Assembly: GCF_010091925.1 (NCBI RefSeq)
Contig: NZ_WVID01000005.1
Location: 215,628 to 279,627 of the forward strand
Source: Nostoc sp. B(2019)
GTDB taxonomy: Bacteria > Cyanobacteriota > Cyanobacteriia > Cyanobacteriales > Nostocaceae
Direction: 5' to 3'
Length of the DNA stretch: 64,000 nucleotides
Part shown: piece by piece, positions 18,419-27,472 of the stretch
How the letters are laid out: each line of letters opens with the position of its first letter
Position numbering within the stretch: position 1 is the stretch's first letter
Position numbers and translations under genes: made by a program
The notes under the pieces: generated by a model
The model's input: only the letters and a program-made list of their open reading frames with translations
Database searches by the model: none
What the model was told of the DNA's origin: nothing

Positions 18419-19315
18419 TTACTTTGACATTAGAGGCTCTTTAGCTAAGAAATAATCGTAGGCGAAAAGACCTATAATTACGATGGCGATCGCAATAAGC
18501 CCTGCTAACCCAGTCATCCCAACTGTTAAATCGTTTCCTCCCTTAATTAGCGAAATAGGGAGTACAGCAAGTGCATTAGTTGTGCCATGCATAATAGCTG
18601 CCGCAATCACTGATTTTGATTTGATTCTGATGTAACTATATATAGGGGATAACAACAAAGTCAAAATTGTCATCATGAACACGCCAATTTGAGGATGTTG
18701 AGGATAATTATGTCCTTGCAAAACTAGTGGAGCGTGCCATACTCCCCAAGTTAAACCGATAATTGCTGATGACTTCCAAAAACTCATAAAATTGAGTTCT
18801 GTTTGCATAAGTCCTCGCCAGCCTAATTCTTCACCAAAACCAAATACTGCGTTGATGGTAACACCGGCAATCAAACCTTCTAATATGTTTGTCAATATGA
18901 AGGCATAGCTTGGCACAGCAGCTAAATCGCTTTGGATTTGTTTTAATTGTTCTGGCGTAACGATAGATTTAATCCGCTCTAATACCTCTGACGTGGTTGG
19001 AGAGTATTCAACACCAGGAAACAGTAAGCTAATGCCTAAAGTAGCAAACACAATTATCAAAGGTAGTAGCCATGCTACCAAAAACCACTTATTTAACTTC
19101 CAAGATAACCCTAAAGATTTTAAAGATTCTCTGTAAATAAATTTCTGGGTAATAATAGCAATAAGCATAGGTATAAACATATAAATCGCAGTTACAATCA
19201 GTGCGTTAGGCATGACCCATTTCCCGCCTAGTGCAAAGTAAAGAACTATCAGAAGATAATTACTTAGGAAAGTAAAAACAATAAATAGCAAAGCTTTTTT
19301 GATGTTTTTATTCAT
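18419..19315 (-). CDS. CPBP-family intramembrane metalloprotease
   Basis: A 298-residue multi-pass membrane protein of the CPBP/Abi (CAAX protease-like) family, with about eight hydrophobic helices. It has the EExxxR motif in FGEELGWRGLMQ, the downstream His in WGVWHAPLVL and a third His in AAIMHGTTNALA, which together bind the catalytic metal. In bacteria such proteins mature prenylated peptides, give bacteriocin self-immunity or cleave membrane regulators. It stands alone, convergent with the kinase side and next to a graveyard of mobile elements. A role in the neighbouring biosynthesis, for example immunity, is possible but unsupported. Confidence 0.85.
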   Translation of the reverse strand: MNKNIKKALLFIVFTFLSNYLLIVLYFALGGKWVMPNALIVTAIYMFIPMLIAIITQKFIYRESLKSLGLSWKLNKWFLVAWLLPLIIVFATLGISLLFPGVEYSPTTSEVLERIKSIVTPEQLKQIQSDLAAVPSYAFILTNILEGLIAGVTINAVFGFGEELGWRGLMQTELNFMSFWKSSAIIGLTWGVWHAPLVLQGHNYPQHPQIGVFMMTILTLLLSPIYSYIRIKSKSVIAAAIMHGTTNALAVLPISLIKGGNDLTVGMTGLAGLIAIAIVIIGLFAYDYFLAKEPLMSK

Positions 19316-19562
19316 TACTTCACTTATTTTGATTAATTTTGATATTGTGCATAAATTTTTTATAGAAAAATCTTACGTGATAATTTTAATAAAAAGGCTG
19401 GTGAATAGATATAACAAGCTTTGCAGTCTTGAATCATTTGCCGCCATGAATGTTTGAATTAGTATTTTATTTTACTGAATTAACAGGTAAGAAATGGGTA
19501 ATAATTGGCATCTTTTCTGATCTGGAATAGTAAATCAAGATTTTAGAATTTTTTTGTCTGAA

Positions 19563-19703
19563 CAAACGTGTTATTCTCTGTATTAGGCTTTGGTTTACAG
19601 GACAACCCCATCTGTTTTAGCAAGCGATTAATATGGCGATCGCTTAAATCAATTCCAAATTCTTTCGACAGATGTTTATTCAGCCAATTCCCTGTTCAGC
19701 GCG
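19563..19703 (-). pseudogene. IS630-type transposase fragment
   Basis: On the minus strand a short frame reads TGNWLNKHLSKEFGIDLSDR followed by HINRLLKQMGL, the helix-turn-helix part of IS630-family transposases. The usual Trp before TGNW is a stop codon and the DDE catalytic part is missing. It is a dead fragment. Confidence 0.6.
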
Positions 19704-19729
19704 TAAAAGGATAGCTATAATCACAAGGG

Positions 19730-19834
19730 CTATGGCTTACTAGAAAGAATCTCTTCAATTATTTCAGTAATTTTGAAGGATAGCTTGATTTGATGAAGAA
19801 CATCTTTGCTGTTAATGATGGCTGTCTCTGACAT
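19730..19834 (-). pseudogene. Truncated peptidylprolyl isomerase N-terminus
   Basis: From an ATG with a good ribosome binding site (AGGAGAAAC), a 34-residue frame starts MSETAIINSKDVLHQIKLSF and stops after SSKP. This matches the conserved N-terminus of cyanobacterial SurA/PpiC-like isomerases, often found with type I peptide exporters (family knowledge from memory). The rest is gone, and the IS630 remnant lies directly beyond, so insertion probably broke the gene. Confidence 0.5.
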
Positions 19835-20204
19835 GATGTTTCTCCTAGCTTATTCATTTTTTGTCAATTTTAGAATAAATAAAATATAGAGTACTCAATC
19901 AAAGGAGATCATAATTGGGCTAACGAAAGCCTGCTGTTCTTGGAAAGCACGCACCATATATAACCCAAAAAACAGGGTAATCGTTATCACAATCAGTAAC
20001 GTTAATTATTCATTGGTAGGTTTCCTAAAAACCCTCCCGTAGAAGCAAAAGGTTTTGACAGACTCCACCACACTGGAAAGCTAATCTTTAAAGAATTTAG
20101 TATGTAAGTGATATTATCATGAAACAATTTTTCTAGCACTAAATTTCGGGAGATTATTGCAAAAATTCTTAATAACCTGAAAACCCTTCTAAAAAACCAC
20201 CTTT

Positions 20205-20535
20205 CATACGACCGCTTTAAAAGCTTGGGTAATAAATCGACTTGCTCCCATGAACCTGTCCTTTACGAATCATATACATCGTTTTATAACCAATGAGTGT
20301 GATTCCCATTGTGTGAAATGATTTAAAATCCCAATACTGATTTGAGCGATCATTTGATAAATCAATGAACTGATTCGATATACCTATTTAAGTACTTGAT
20401 TCGCCGTAATTCACACTTACTGGCTAAGTTTCTTTCTTTTTTATGCTCATCAATTGCAATTAGATCAGCAACATTTCTCTTTACATTAATTGCTCTATAA
20501 GCCCTATTGTTACGAGCTTTCAGAGCTTTTCAGAA
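20205..20535 (-). pseudogene. IS6-family transposase remnant
   Basis: On the minus strand, with stops and frame changes, the sequence reads CELRRIKYLNRY, then GFKSFHT and GYKTMYMIRKGQVHGSKS. These correspond to the C-terminal half of IS6/IS240 transposases (motifs of the type KYLNN and MHMIRKGQ). It is inactive: no complete DDE triad remains and no terminal repeats were found. Confidence 0.6.
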
Positions 20536-21018
20536 AAAGTAGTGCTATTTAAATATTATGTTCGGAGTTCATTTACGATTTGCCAGAGAGCACCATCATT
20601 GATATAAGTTTTACTTTTACCAGACGAGCTTCAGTTCTTGCAACAGAACTAGCTCAAATCAAAAAGGTACTTGTGTAACTATACAGACATTCAAATTTAG
20701 TTAATCATACTTCTATGACATTTAATCAAGCACTGAATACCAATAACTGTCGAGTCTAGCATGCTTAACGCTTCCCGATGACGGTTAGGCAAGTAGTATG
20801 AATTGTATCTTTTCGCAAATTCTCTAACCAACATAAAAAGGTTTGGCAATTATGAACGCAAAAGACATGAAGATTGAAAAATAATGTCGTATGGTAGACA
20901 GCTTCAAATATTTAGCTGATATCACTTAATAACTGACAGTACTTTTGTATTGTCTTATTAAAGTAGTGTTGTGCTTGTTCTAGCCTGAGTCATCTCGCAA
21001 ATACACAACTGCAACTTC

Positions 21019-22632
21019 ATGATTGATAATGGTCTTTTTCCTAAAACAAATATTGCTCATACACCCTTGAAATGGAAAGGGTCAGATTATCTGCTCAAGA
21101 CAGATGCAAAGCAAATTGAGCACTGTTTACACGATATAGACACACCATTCTATATATTGCACACTGGTTCTAGTATTGCGCTTGCAACAGGTGGAGAAAT
21201 CTCGCCTACAGGAAATTACAATTGCTTAGGCTTAATACCTGCTTTTAATTCTGCGTGCCTTGGTAGTGATGCTTTTAAAAAAGCTCACGGCACAAATTAT
21301 GCATACCAAGCAGGGGCTATGGCTAATGGTATTGCTTCCATTGATTTGGTAACTTCTCTAGGTAAAAAAGGATATTTAAGCTCGTTTGGCGCAGCAGGTT
21401 TACCTTTGAAGAGAGTGGAAGAAGCTATCACAACTCTCCAAGCTACTCTTCATGATGCTCCTTATGCTTTCAATCTTATTCACAGTCCTTCCGAACCCAA
21501 CTTGGAAAGAGAATGTGTGGAATTGTATTTGAAGTATGGAATAAAAACGGTAGAAGCGTCTGCTTTTATGAACTTAACGCCTAATATCGTTTATTATCGC
21601 GCTGCTGGACTCTCCCAAGGTAGTGATGGCGAGATTGTAGCTAAAAATAACATTATCGCTAAAATTTCTCGCAGAGAAGTTGCGGAAGTCTTCATGAAGC
21701 CAGCACCAGAGAAGATACTGGAAGATTTGGTATCAAAAGGTCTAATTACTACAGAGCAAAGTGCTTTGGCTCAAAAAGTTCCTGTAGCTAGTGATATCAC
21801 TGTAGAAGCCGATTCAGCGGGGCATACAGATAACAGACCACTTGTTTGTTTACTACCTTTGATTCAAGAGATTAGAAACCGCATCCAACAAGAGTATAAG
21901 TACGAAAAAAACATTAGAGTAGGAGCCGGAGGGGGAATAAGCACACCCCAAGCGGCCTTAGCTGCTTTTGCGATGGGAGCAGACTACATAGTAACTGGTT
22001 CGGTGAATCAAGCCTGTAGAGAGTCTGGAGCATCGGAAATCGTCAAAGCCGCGTTAGCCCAAGCAGACATTGTAGATTTTGCTATGGCTCCTGCCGCAGA
22101 TATGTTTGAAATGGGCGTAAAAGTACAAGTCCTCAAAAGAGGAACGCTTTTTGCTATGCGTGCCCAGAAACTTTATGAAATTTATCGGCAATATGATTCT
22201 ATCGATGAAATTCCGTTGATAGAAAGGAAAAAAATTGAAGAACAGTTGTTTCAAAAAAACTTAGATACGGTGTGGGATGAAACTGTTCAGTTTTTCCAAG
22301 AGCGTGATCCTAGTCAAATTCAGAAAGCTTTAGAAAACCCCAAGAAAAAAATGGCCCTAATTTTTAGGTGGTATTTGGGAAAATCATCTTTTTGGGCTAA
22401 AGCTGGAATGCAAGAAAGAAAAATGGATTATCAAGTATGGTGTGGCCCAGCAATGGGAGCATTCAATGAGTGGGTAAAGGGTTCTTACTTAGAAAAACCA
22501 GAAAACCGTCATGTTATTGATATTGCTGACCATTTGATGAAAGGGGCTGCTTATCTCTTCCGTATCCGTCAACTTAATAGTTTAGGAGTGAATTATGTTG
22601 ATAGTTACGGAACTTATAAAGTAACACCATAA
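21019..22632 (+). CDS. PfaD-like trans-acting enoyl reductase
   Basis: 537 residues, close to the usual PfaD/HglG length. It is an FMN-dependent TIM-barrel protein of the 2-nitropropane dioxygenase/PfaD family that reduces enoyl-ACP intermediates of PUFA-synthase-like iterative PKSs. Diagnostic stretches are AGAMANGIASIDLVTSLGK, FNLIHSPSEPNLE, the flavin-phosphate loop VGAGGGISTPQAALAAFAMG with ADYIVTGSVNQ, and FEMGVKVQVLKRGTLFAMRA. It is the first gene of the core cluster, just after the transposon graveyard. The KS-AT and KS-CLF genes encode no ER domain, so this protein is expected to supply enoyl reduction in trans. Confidence 0.9.
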   Translation: MIDNGLFPKTNIAHTPLKWKGSDYLLKTDAKQIEHCLHDIDTPFYILHTGSSIALATGGEISPTGNYNCLGLIPAFNSACLGSDAFKKAHGTNYAYQAGAMANGIASIDLVTSLGKKGYLSSFGAAGLPLKRVEEAITTLQATLHDAPYAFNLIHSPSEPNLERECVELYLKYGIKTVEASAFMNLTPNIVYYRAAGLSQGSDGEIVAKNNIIAKISRREVAEVFMKPAPEKILEDLVSKGLITTEQSALAQKVPVASDITVEADSAGHTDNRPLVCLLPLIQEIRNRIQQEYKYEKNIRVGAGGGISTPQAALAAFAMGADYIVTGSVNQACRESGASEIVKAALAQADIVDFAMAPAADMFEMGVKVQVLKRGTLFAMRAQKLYEIYRQYDSIDEIPLIERKKIEEQLFQKNLDTVWDETVQFFQERDPSQIQKALENPKKKMALIFRWYLGKSSFWAKAGMQERKMDYQVWCGPAMGAFNEWVKGSYLEKPENRHVIDIADHLMKGAAYLFRIRQLNSLGVNYVDSYGTYKVTP

Positions 22633-22790
22633 TCTTTGCTTTTTCTTGCTCTACGTAATTGGAACAACAAAGCATTAATCCAATTATCAAGGCTTGCATT
22701 TTTCTAAAAAGTCCTTGTTTTGATGGGACTTCTCTGGAAATAAATCGTTTCTAATTATTCGCTCAACTTTTAGCAGGTTAGGTATAAGCA

Positions 22791-24116
22791 ATGCCAAAAC
22801 TTAAATTTCCTCAATCTCAACAAGCAGCTAGTCAGGTAAAAAAATATTTACCTGGAGGAGTTCATTATAATTTTCGGTATGAAGGCAAAGATACCATCAT
22901 CCCTTTTAATAGAGGAAAAGGCTCAAGGGTATGGGATTTAGACAATAATGAACACCTTGATTTATTTTGTAAATTTGGTGCTTTGATTGTCGGACACCAA
23001 AATGAAGAATATAATGCAAAGTTAATTTACTACATCAATAAAGTACTTTCCGTAGACCAATGCGATTTGGAAGAACGTGTTTGTGAACGGATTATTCATC
23101 ATGTGCCTAGTGCCGAAATGGTACGTTTCGGGCTGAGTGGTACAGAAGCCGTGCAAAATGCTATTAGGCTTGCGAGAGCCTATACAGGTAAGCCCAAATT
23201 TGTCCGGTTCCAAGGGCATTATCACGGTAATGCAGACAATATTATGGGTGGTAAGCCAACATCTTCTGAGTATCCTGCTCCTGTTGAATATGAAGGAGAT
23301 TACATGGGTACTGATGGACGTGCTCCTAACATTTTGGAGGAGCAGTCTTTCCTCATCCCCTGGAATAATATCGATGCTTTAGAAAAGCTATTGCTATATC
23401 GCGGTGATGAAATTGGCGTTATTTTGATGGAGCCTATCTGTATCAATGGAGGCGGAATAGTACCCTCACCAGGATATTTAGAGAAGGTTAGAGAACTCTG
23501 CGATCAATATCACATAGCTCTTATATTTGATGAAGTGATTACTGGTTTTAGAGTCGCTTTAGGCGGGGCACAATCTCTGTTAGGTGTAACACCTGATATT
23601 ACGGTTTTTGGCAAGGCAATGGGTGGAGGTGCTCTACCAATGTCTGCCATTGTCGGCAAGAAAGAAATTATGCAACTCTATACGGATAATAAAGTTATCC
23701 ATGCCGGGACATTCAATGGTTATCCACTCGGATTAGCTGCTGTATTGGCAACTATTGAGTTGCTTGAAAATGACCCATCATGCTATGAGAGAATGGCGAA
23801 TTACCTGACGCAAATAGGTCAGTCTCTTGTGGATGCCGCAAAAAATGTCGGAATACCAATGGTAGCTCAAGGTGTACCCGGTGTTTTAGTTTTCCATTCT
23901 GAGGCAGCACCACTTACTAAAGCAGAAAGTTACAACGAAACTACCAAGCTTCGGGATATTTTGATTACACGCCTTGCTAGGAACTATGGCATCCAATTTT
24001 CCCCAGTTTCTAGGTTTTTTAGTAATCTGCTCATGGATGACTCTGATGTAACTTTCTTTAAAGAAAGGATAGGTGAAGTCATGACTGATATCGCCAGAAT
24101 TAACGAATTTTTGTAG
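22791..24116 (+). CDS. Class III (GSA-type) aminotransferase
   Basis: A 441-residue PLP enzyme of fold type I, close to glutamate-1-semialdehyde aminomutase and to the aminotransferase domains built into PKSs (McyE, iturin type). Visible residues are the SGTEAVQNAIRLARA phosphate-binding loop, GHYHGNADN, the PLP-pyridine Asp in LIFDEVITGFR and the Schiff-base Lys in FGKAMGGG. It is unlikely to be the housekeeping HemL because it is embedded in the biosynthetic cluster 158 bp after the PfaD gene. It probably aminates a beta-keto-ACP intermediate or the aldehyde made by the thioester reductase (inference). Both chemistries are known for this family. Confidence 0.87.
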   Translation: MPKLKFPQSQQAASQVKKYLPGGVHYNFRYEGKDTIIPFNRGKGSRVWDLDNNEHLDLFCKFGALIVGHQNEEYNAKLIYYINKVLSVDQCDLEERVCERIIHHVPSAEMVRFGLSGTEAVQNAIRLARAYTGKPKFVRFQGHYHGNADNIMGGKPTSSEYPAPVEYEGDYMGTDGRAPNILEEQSFLIPWNNIDALEKLLLYRGDEIGVILMEPICINGGGIVPSPGYLEKVRELCDQYHIALIFDEVITGFRVALGGAQSLLGVTPDITVFGKAMGGGALPMSAIVGKKEIMQLYTDNKVIHAGTFNGYPLGLAAVLATIELLENDPSCYERMANYLTQIGQSLVDAAKNVGIPMVAQGVPGVLVFHSEAAPLTKAESYNETTKLRDILITRLARNYGIQFSPVSRFFSNLLMDDSDVTFFKERIGEVMTDIARINEFL

Positions 24117-24436
24117 GCTTTGACAAAATTACGAAAAATTGGCAAGGTCAAAGTGATTAATGCACTTTAGGGCATAGGGTGCGGAGTGTAATAGCACGCA
24201 CAATTCCCTAACAATTTCATCAATTCAATCTTGTTTATTTGCTTCACGCACAGAGAAGTTGGAGCGGTTCCACCGCTCCGATAACTCTGGACTTAGCGGG
24301 TGGCTTGACTTGAGCAAAGTGTCCGTAGCGCAGAGAAAGAACGTAAAATTAAGACTTTTGCAAGATGGGTAACTGGTCATTGAATAAAGGGGCTTCTTGA
24401 GCGTTCTAGACAATGCATATTTTGAACTTGAGAACA

Positions 24437-25219
24437 ATGCACAGTAACTATCAAATAAAAAGTCAAGATAGAATAGCAGTCGTTACCGGGGCAGCAGGCA
24501 GATTTGGACACCAGATTATACTGCAATTGTTGGCAGCAGGATTTTATGTAGCGGCAACAGATGCTTCTGAAGAAAAGCTGGCAAGCTTGCAGACTTATCT
24601 AGGGGCTTTTGAGAGACTCGGCTTAGTTTTTATGGATGCATGTAATTCGCAAAGCATTCAGAAAGCTGGTGAGCAGATTACTAATCTATTTGGAGAGCAA
24701 ATTTCTGTTTTAGTTAACAATGCAGACATTTTAGAGCCTACTCCTATTTTGTCGTCGGAACATCACGATAAGGTCAGGGAAATTATCGATACCAATCTGA
24801 TCGGAACTTATAATTGCACCAGCTTTTTCTCTAAGTTCATGGTCAAAAGGAAAAGTGGACGCATTATTAACATTGCTTCTATTGCAGGTACTTGGGGAGC
24901 GTCTTTTGCTTCTGCTTATGCTGCTTCTAAGGCTGGGATGATTGCTGCTTCTAGATCTTGGGCCAGGGAACTAGGTTCTTATGGTGTGTGTGTAAATGCG
25001 ATCGCGCCAGGTAGCTGCCATACCAATACGCCAGAGAGTGCTGAGCAACAAAATCCTTCTGTTTCATTGAGAAAAAAGATATTGCTGGATTTTATTCCTG
25101 TTAGTCGTTTTGGCAATGCTGAAGATGTGGCTGAAGTCGTTCTATTTCTAGCCACATGTAAAACCAATTATCTCAACGGAGCGATACTTGATTTAGACGG
25201 TGGGATTAATAAGGGATAA
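24437..25219 (+). CDS. Short-chain dehydrogenase/reductase, copy 1 (altered cofactor loop)
   Basis: 260 residues from ATG 24437, which aligns with the start of the next gene; ATG 24413 would add 8 residues. An SDR of the FabG type with catalytic Ser in IASIAGTWG and YAASK. The coenzyme motif TGxxxGxG is changed (TGAAGRFG, Arg for the middle Gly), and the NNAG motif reads NNAD. Long stretches are identical at the DNA level to the downstream SDR, so the pair is a tandem duplication. The altered glycine and NNAG positions suggest reduced or changed activity. It may be decaying or may work in a heterodimer with copy 2. Confidence 0.82.
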   Translation: MHSNYQIKSQDRIAVVTGAAGRFGHQIILQLLAAGFYVAATDASEEKLASLQTYLGAFERLGLVFMDACNSQSIQKAGEQITNLFGEQISVLVNNADILEPTPILSSEHHDKVREIIDTNLIGTYNCTSFFSKFMVKRKSGRIINIASIAGTWGASFASAYAASKAGMIAASRSWARELGSYGVCVNAIAPGSCHTNTPESAEQQNPSVSLRKKILLDFIPVSRFGNAEDVAEVVLFLATCKTNYLNGAILDLDGGINKG

Positions 25220-25347
25220 ATGAACTTATATAATCTAACTTTATTTGTGAAAGTTATATTTTTGATTTAACGAATTATCAATACTTTCAAAAAACAGATA
25301 ACTAAGGATTTATATAGGAATTAGCAATACATTTTGAACTAAATCAA

Positions 25348-26154
25348 ATGGACAGTAACTATCAAATGATTAATCAAGATAGAATAGCAGTCGTCACCGG
25401 GGCAGCCGGGGGATTTGGACAGCAAATTGTTCTGCAATTGTTGGCAGCAGGATTTTATGTGGCAGCAACAGATATTTTTGAAGACAAGTTAGAAAGCTTG
25501 CAGACTTATGTAGGATCTTCGGAGAAACTTGGCTTATTTGGTATGGATATATGTAATTTGCAAAGCATTCAAAAAGCTGGTGAGCAAATTACTAATTTAT
25601 TTGGAGATAAGATTTTCGTTCTGGTTAATAATGCAGGCATTTTTGGGCGTACTCCAGTTTTGTTGACAGAATATCATGAGAAAGCGCGGCAAATAATCGA
25701 TACCAATCTGATAGGAACTTACAATTGCACCAGCTTTTTCTCTAAGTTCATGGTTAAAAGGAAAAGTGGACGTGTTATTAATATTTCTTCTATGGCGGGT
25801 ACTTGGGGAGCGTCCTTTGCTTCTGCTTATTCTGCTTCCAAGGCTGGGATGATTGCTGCTTCTAAATCTTGGGCCAGAGAACTAGGTACTTATGGCGTGT
25901 GTGTGAATGCGATCGCGCCAGGTATCTTCCAAACCAATATGTTAGAACGCGCCGAGGAAGACGAACGTTCTGTTTCTATGAAAAAAAAGATAGTGCTGGA
26001 TTATATTCCTGCTGGTCGCTTTGGCAATTCTGAAGATGTGGCTGAAGTCGTTCTATTTTTAGCCACATGTAAAACTGATTATCTCAACGGAGCAATATTC
26101 GAGTTAGACGGTGGTCTGAACATCGGCACTTTAGAAAGTATACATTTGAGTTAA
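25348..26154 (+). CDS. Short-chain dehydrogenase/reductase, copy 2
   Basis: 268 residues with an intact classical SDR fold: TGAAGGFG nucleotide loop, NNAG, catalytic Ser in SSMAGTWG and YSASK, and NAIAPG. It most resembles 3-oxoacyl-ACP/alcohol dehydrogenases. It is a tandem paralogue of the preceding gene, and the divergence is concentrated in the middle and at the C-terminus. In hgl-type pathways an extra SDR (HetN) is associated with the lipid synthase. Here it could reduce a keto group of the chain or the aldehyde released by the thioester reductase. The thioester reductase gene starts 9 bp downstream, so the two are translationally close. Confidence 0.87.
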   Translation: MDSNYQMINQDRIAVVTGAAGGFGQQIVLQLLAAGFYVAATDIFEDKLESLQTYVGSSEKLGLFGMDICNLQSIQKAGEQITNLFGDKIFVLVNNAGIFGRTPVLLTEYHEKARQIIDTNLIGTYNCTSFFSKFMVKRKSGRVINISSMAGTWGASFASAYSASKAGMIAASKSWARELGTYGVCVNAIAPGIFQTNMLERAEEDERSVSMKKKIVLDYIPAGRFGNSEDVAEVVLFLATCKTDYLNGAIFELDGGLNIGTLESIHLS

Positions 26155-26163
26155 ACATTGATT

Positions 26164-27360
26164 ATGAATCAAGTAGATTGCAAAAATATTTTCATCACAG
26201 GTGTAACAGGGGTAGTAGGGGGAAGACTCCTATATGAAATTCTTGCCTCTACACAAGCAAATGTATATTGCTTAGTCAGAGCAGATAATGTCCAAAAAGC
26301 TAAACAAAGAATTGTTGATATTCTTGCAGTTTACGACCCACAACATAAAATATTTTCCCAGTTTGAATCAAGAACTAATGTTATAATTGGGGATATTACC
26401 AAGAAACACTTTGGGTTAACAACTGAAGATTATTCTCACCTTGTCCAGCAGATTGATCAAGTTTTTCACGTAGCTGCAAACGTTAACATGGTAGCTAGTT
26501 TTGAAAAATTAGCTGAGGTCAATCTTAGAGGCACTTCAGAAGTTATTGAATTTTGCTTAGCTGGTCAAATTCCCATGCTCCATACATCTAGCTATAGTGT
26601 TATAGGTAGTAAAACTATGGAGCCAGGTTTAGTATTTAAAGAAAGCGATCTTGATATTGGGCAGACTTTTGATAACCAAAATTATGAACACACAAAACTG
26701 CAAGCAGAGCAGCGAGTTCATGAGGCTGGAAATCGAGGACTAAAATGGGTAATTGTGAGACTTGGTGATATTCTCGGTGACAGTAAAACTGGTTGCTATC
26801 CGCTTACAGGTACAACGATTAAAGGCATATATTATGGTATTATTAAATCCATTGTTGACACAGGGCTATTCTTTTTCTTAAAAGATTATTTTTACATTAC
26901 GCCAGTTGATTATGCGGCAGAATCTTCGCTTCATTTAGCGCTTAATCCAGAGGCTTACGGTAAAACTTTTCACATTATTAATCCAGACTGTAAATCATTT
27001 TACGATTTTGTTAATCTGATCGTGGATGTTGGCTACAGAGTCAAAATACTTCCCTATGAAAAATATATATCTCTGTTTAGAGATAATGCAGTCTTCAAAG
27101 AAGGGAAGATTTACAGTTCTTCTTTTGTTAACCTGTTGCTATTTTCGGATCTGATCACAGGTTCAGAATTATCTCCAGATTTGATAGATACTTCAGTGAT
27201 CATTGATACGTCAAATGCCGAAGAATTTCTTTCAAAGGCTAATATTTACTGCCACAAGGTTGATATTGATTTACTCTCAACTTACTTGAAATATTGTGTA
27301 GAAAAAGGCTTTATAGCCTCTCCGGCTAACCAGTCTCCCTTAGCGACTATCAAATATTAA
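26164..27360 (+). CDS. Thioester reductase (Lys2/HglB-type, free-standing)
   Basis: 398 residues from ATG 26164 (TTG 26158 is the alternative). An extended-SDR reductase domain with the NAD(P) loop ITGVTGVVGGRLL, FHVAANVNMV, the TSSYSVIG Ser/Thr region and catalytic Tyr/Lys in YEHTKLQAEQ. This is the domain that reductively releases acyl-ACP as aldehyde or alcohol in NRPS/PKS, HglB/HetM and the zeamine/fabclavine polyamine pathways. The family often carries a fused ACP; this one does not. With no thioesterase in the cluster, it is the best candidate for chain release. Confidence 0.86.
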   Translation: MNQVDCKNIFITGVTGVVGGRLLYEILASTQANVYCLVRADNVQKAKQRIVDILAVYDPQHKIFSQFESRTNVIIGDITKKHFGLTTEDYSHLVQQIDQVFHVAANVNMVASFEKLAEVNLRGTSEVIEFCLAGQIPMLHTSSYSVIGSKTMEPGLVFKESDLDIGQTFDNQNYEHTKLQAEQRVHEAGNRGLKWVIVRLGDILGDSKTGCYPLTGTTIKGIYYGIIKSIVDTGLFFFLKDYFYITPVDYAAESSLHLALNPEAYGKTFHIINPDCKSFYDFVNLIVDVGYRVKILPYEKYISLFRDNAVFKEGKIYSSSFVNLLLFSDLITGSELSPDLIDTSVIIDTSNAEEFLSKANIYCHKVDIDLLSTYLKYCVEKGFIASPANQSPLATIKY

Positions 27361-27472
27361 CCTTCAGCAGATGGGTAGATATCGGGAAAGGTCGTAGTAT
27401 CTCATCAAGCACAAATTCAAAATAGTTGAATGACAGATTTCCAGCACTATTATTAACTTAAAGAGGAAACCG

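Larger units (their letters stand above)
19316..21018. other. Mobile-element graveyard upstream of the core cluster
   Basis: About 1.7 kb without an intact gene. It holds IS630-like and IS6-like transposase remnants and a truncated peptidylprolyl isomerase start, each listed separately. At about 19916-20017 on the minus strand there is also a hydrophobic frame ending FQEQQAFVSPIMISFD, with no ATG for its hydrophobic part. The last ~450 bp before the PfaD-like gene show no recognisable element and presumably hold its promoter. Confidence 0.6.

Noticed and set aside
19916-20017. Hydrophobic minus-strand ORF (ending FQEQQAFVSPIMISFD)
   Set aside because: It looks like the C-terminal piece of a membrane protein but has no ATG before its hydrophobic part and no identifiable family; listed only within the graveyard.
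22791-24116. Housekeeping hemL (glutamate-1-semialdehyde aminomutase)
   Set aside because: The motifs are of the same superfamily, but the operon context and the divergence around the active site favour a pathway-specific aminotransferase; this is a judgement, not proof.
27361-27472. Guanidine (ykkC-type) riboswitch before the amidinotransferase gene
   Set aside because: I looked for the conserved motif and stem pattern in the 112-bp leader and saw none.
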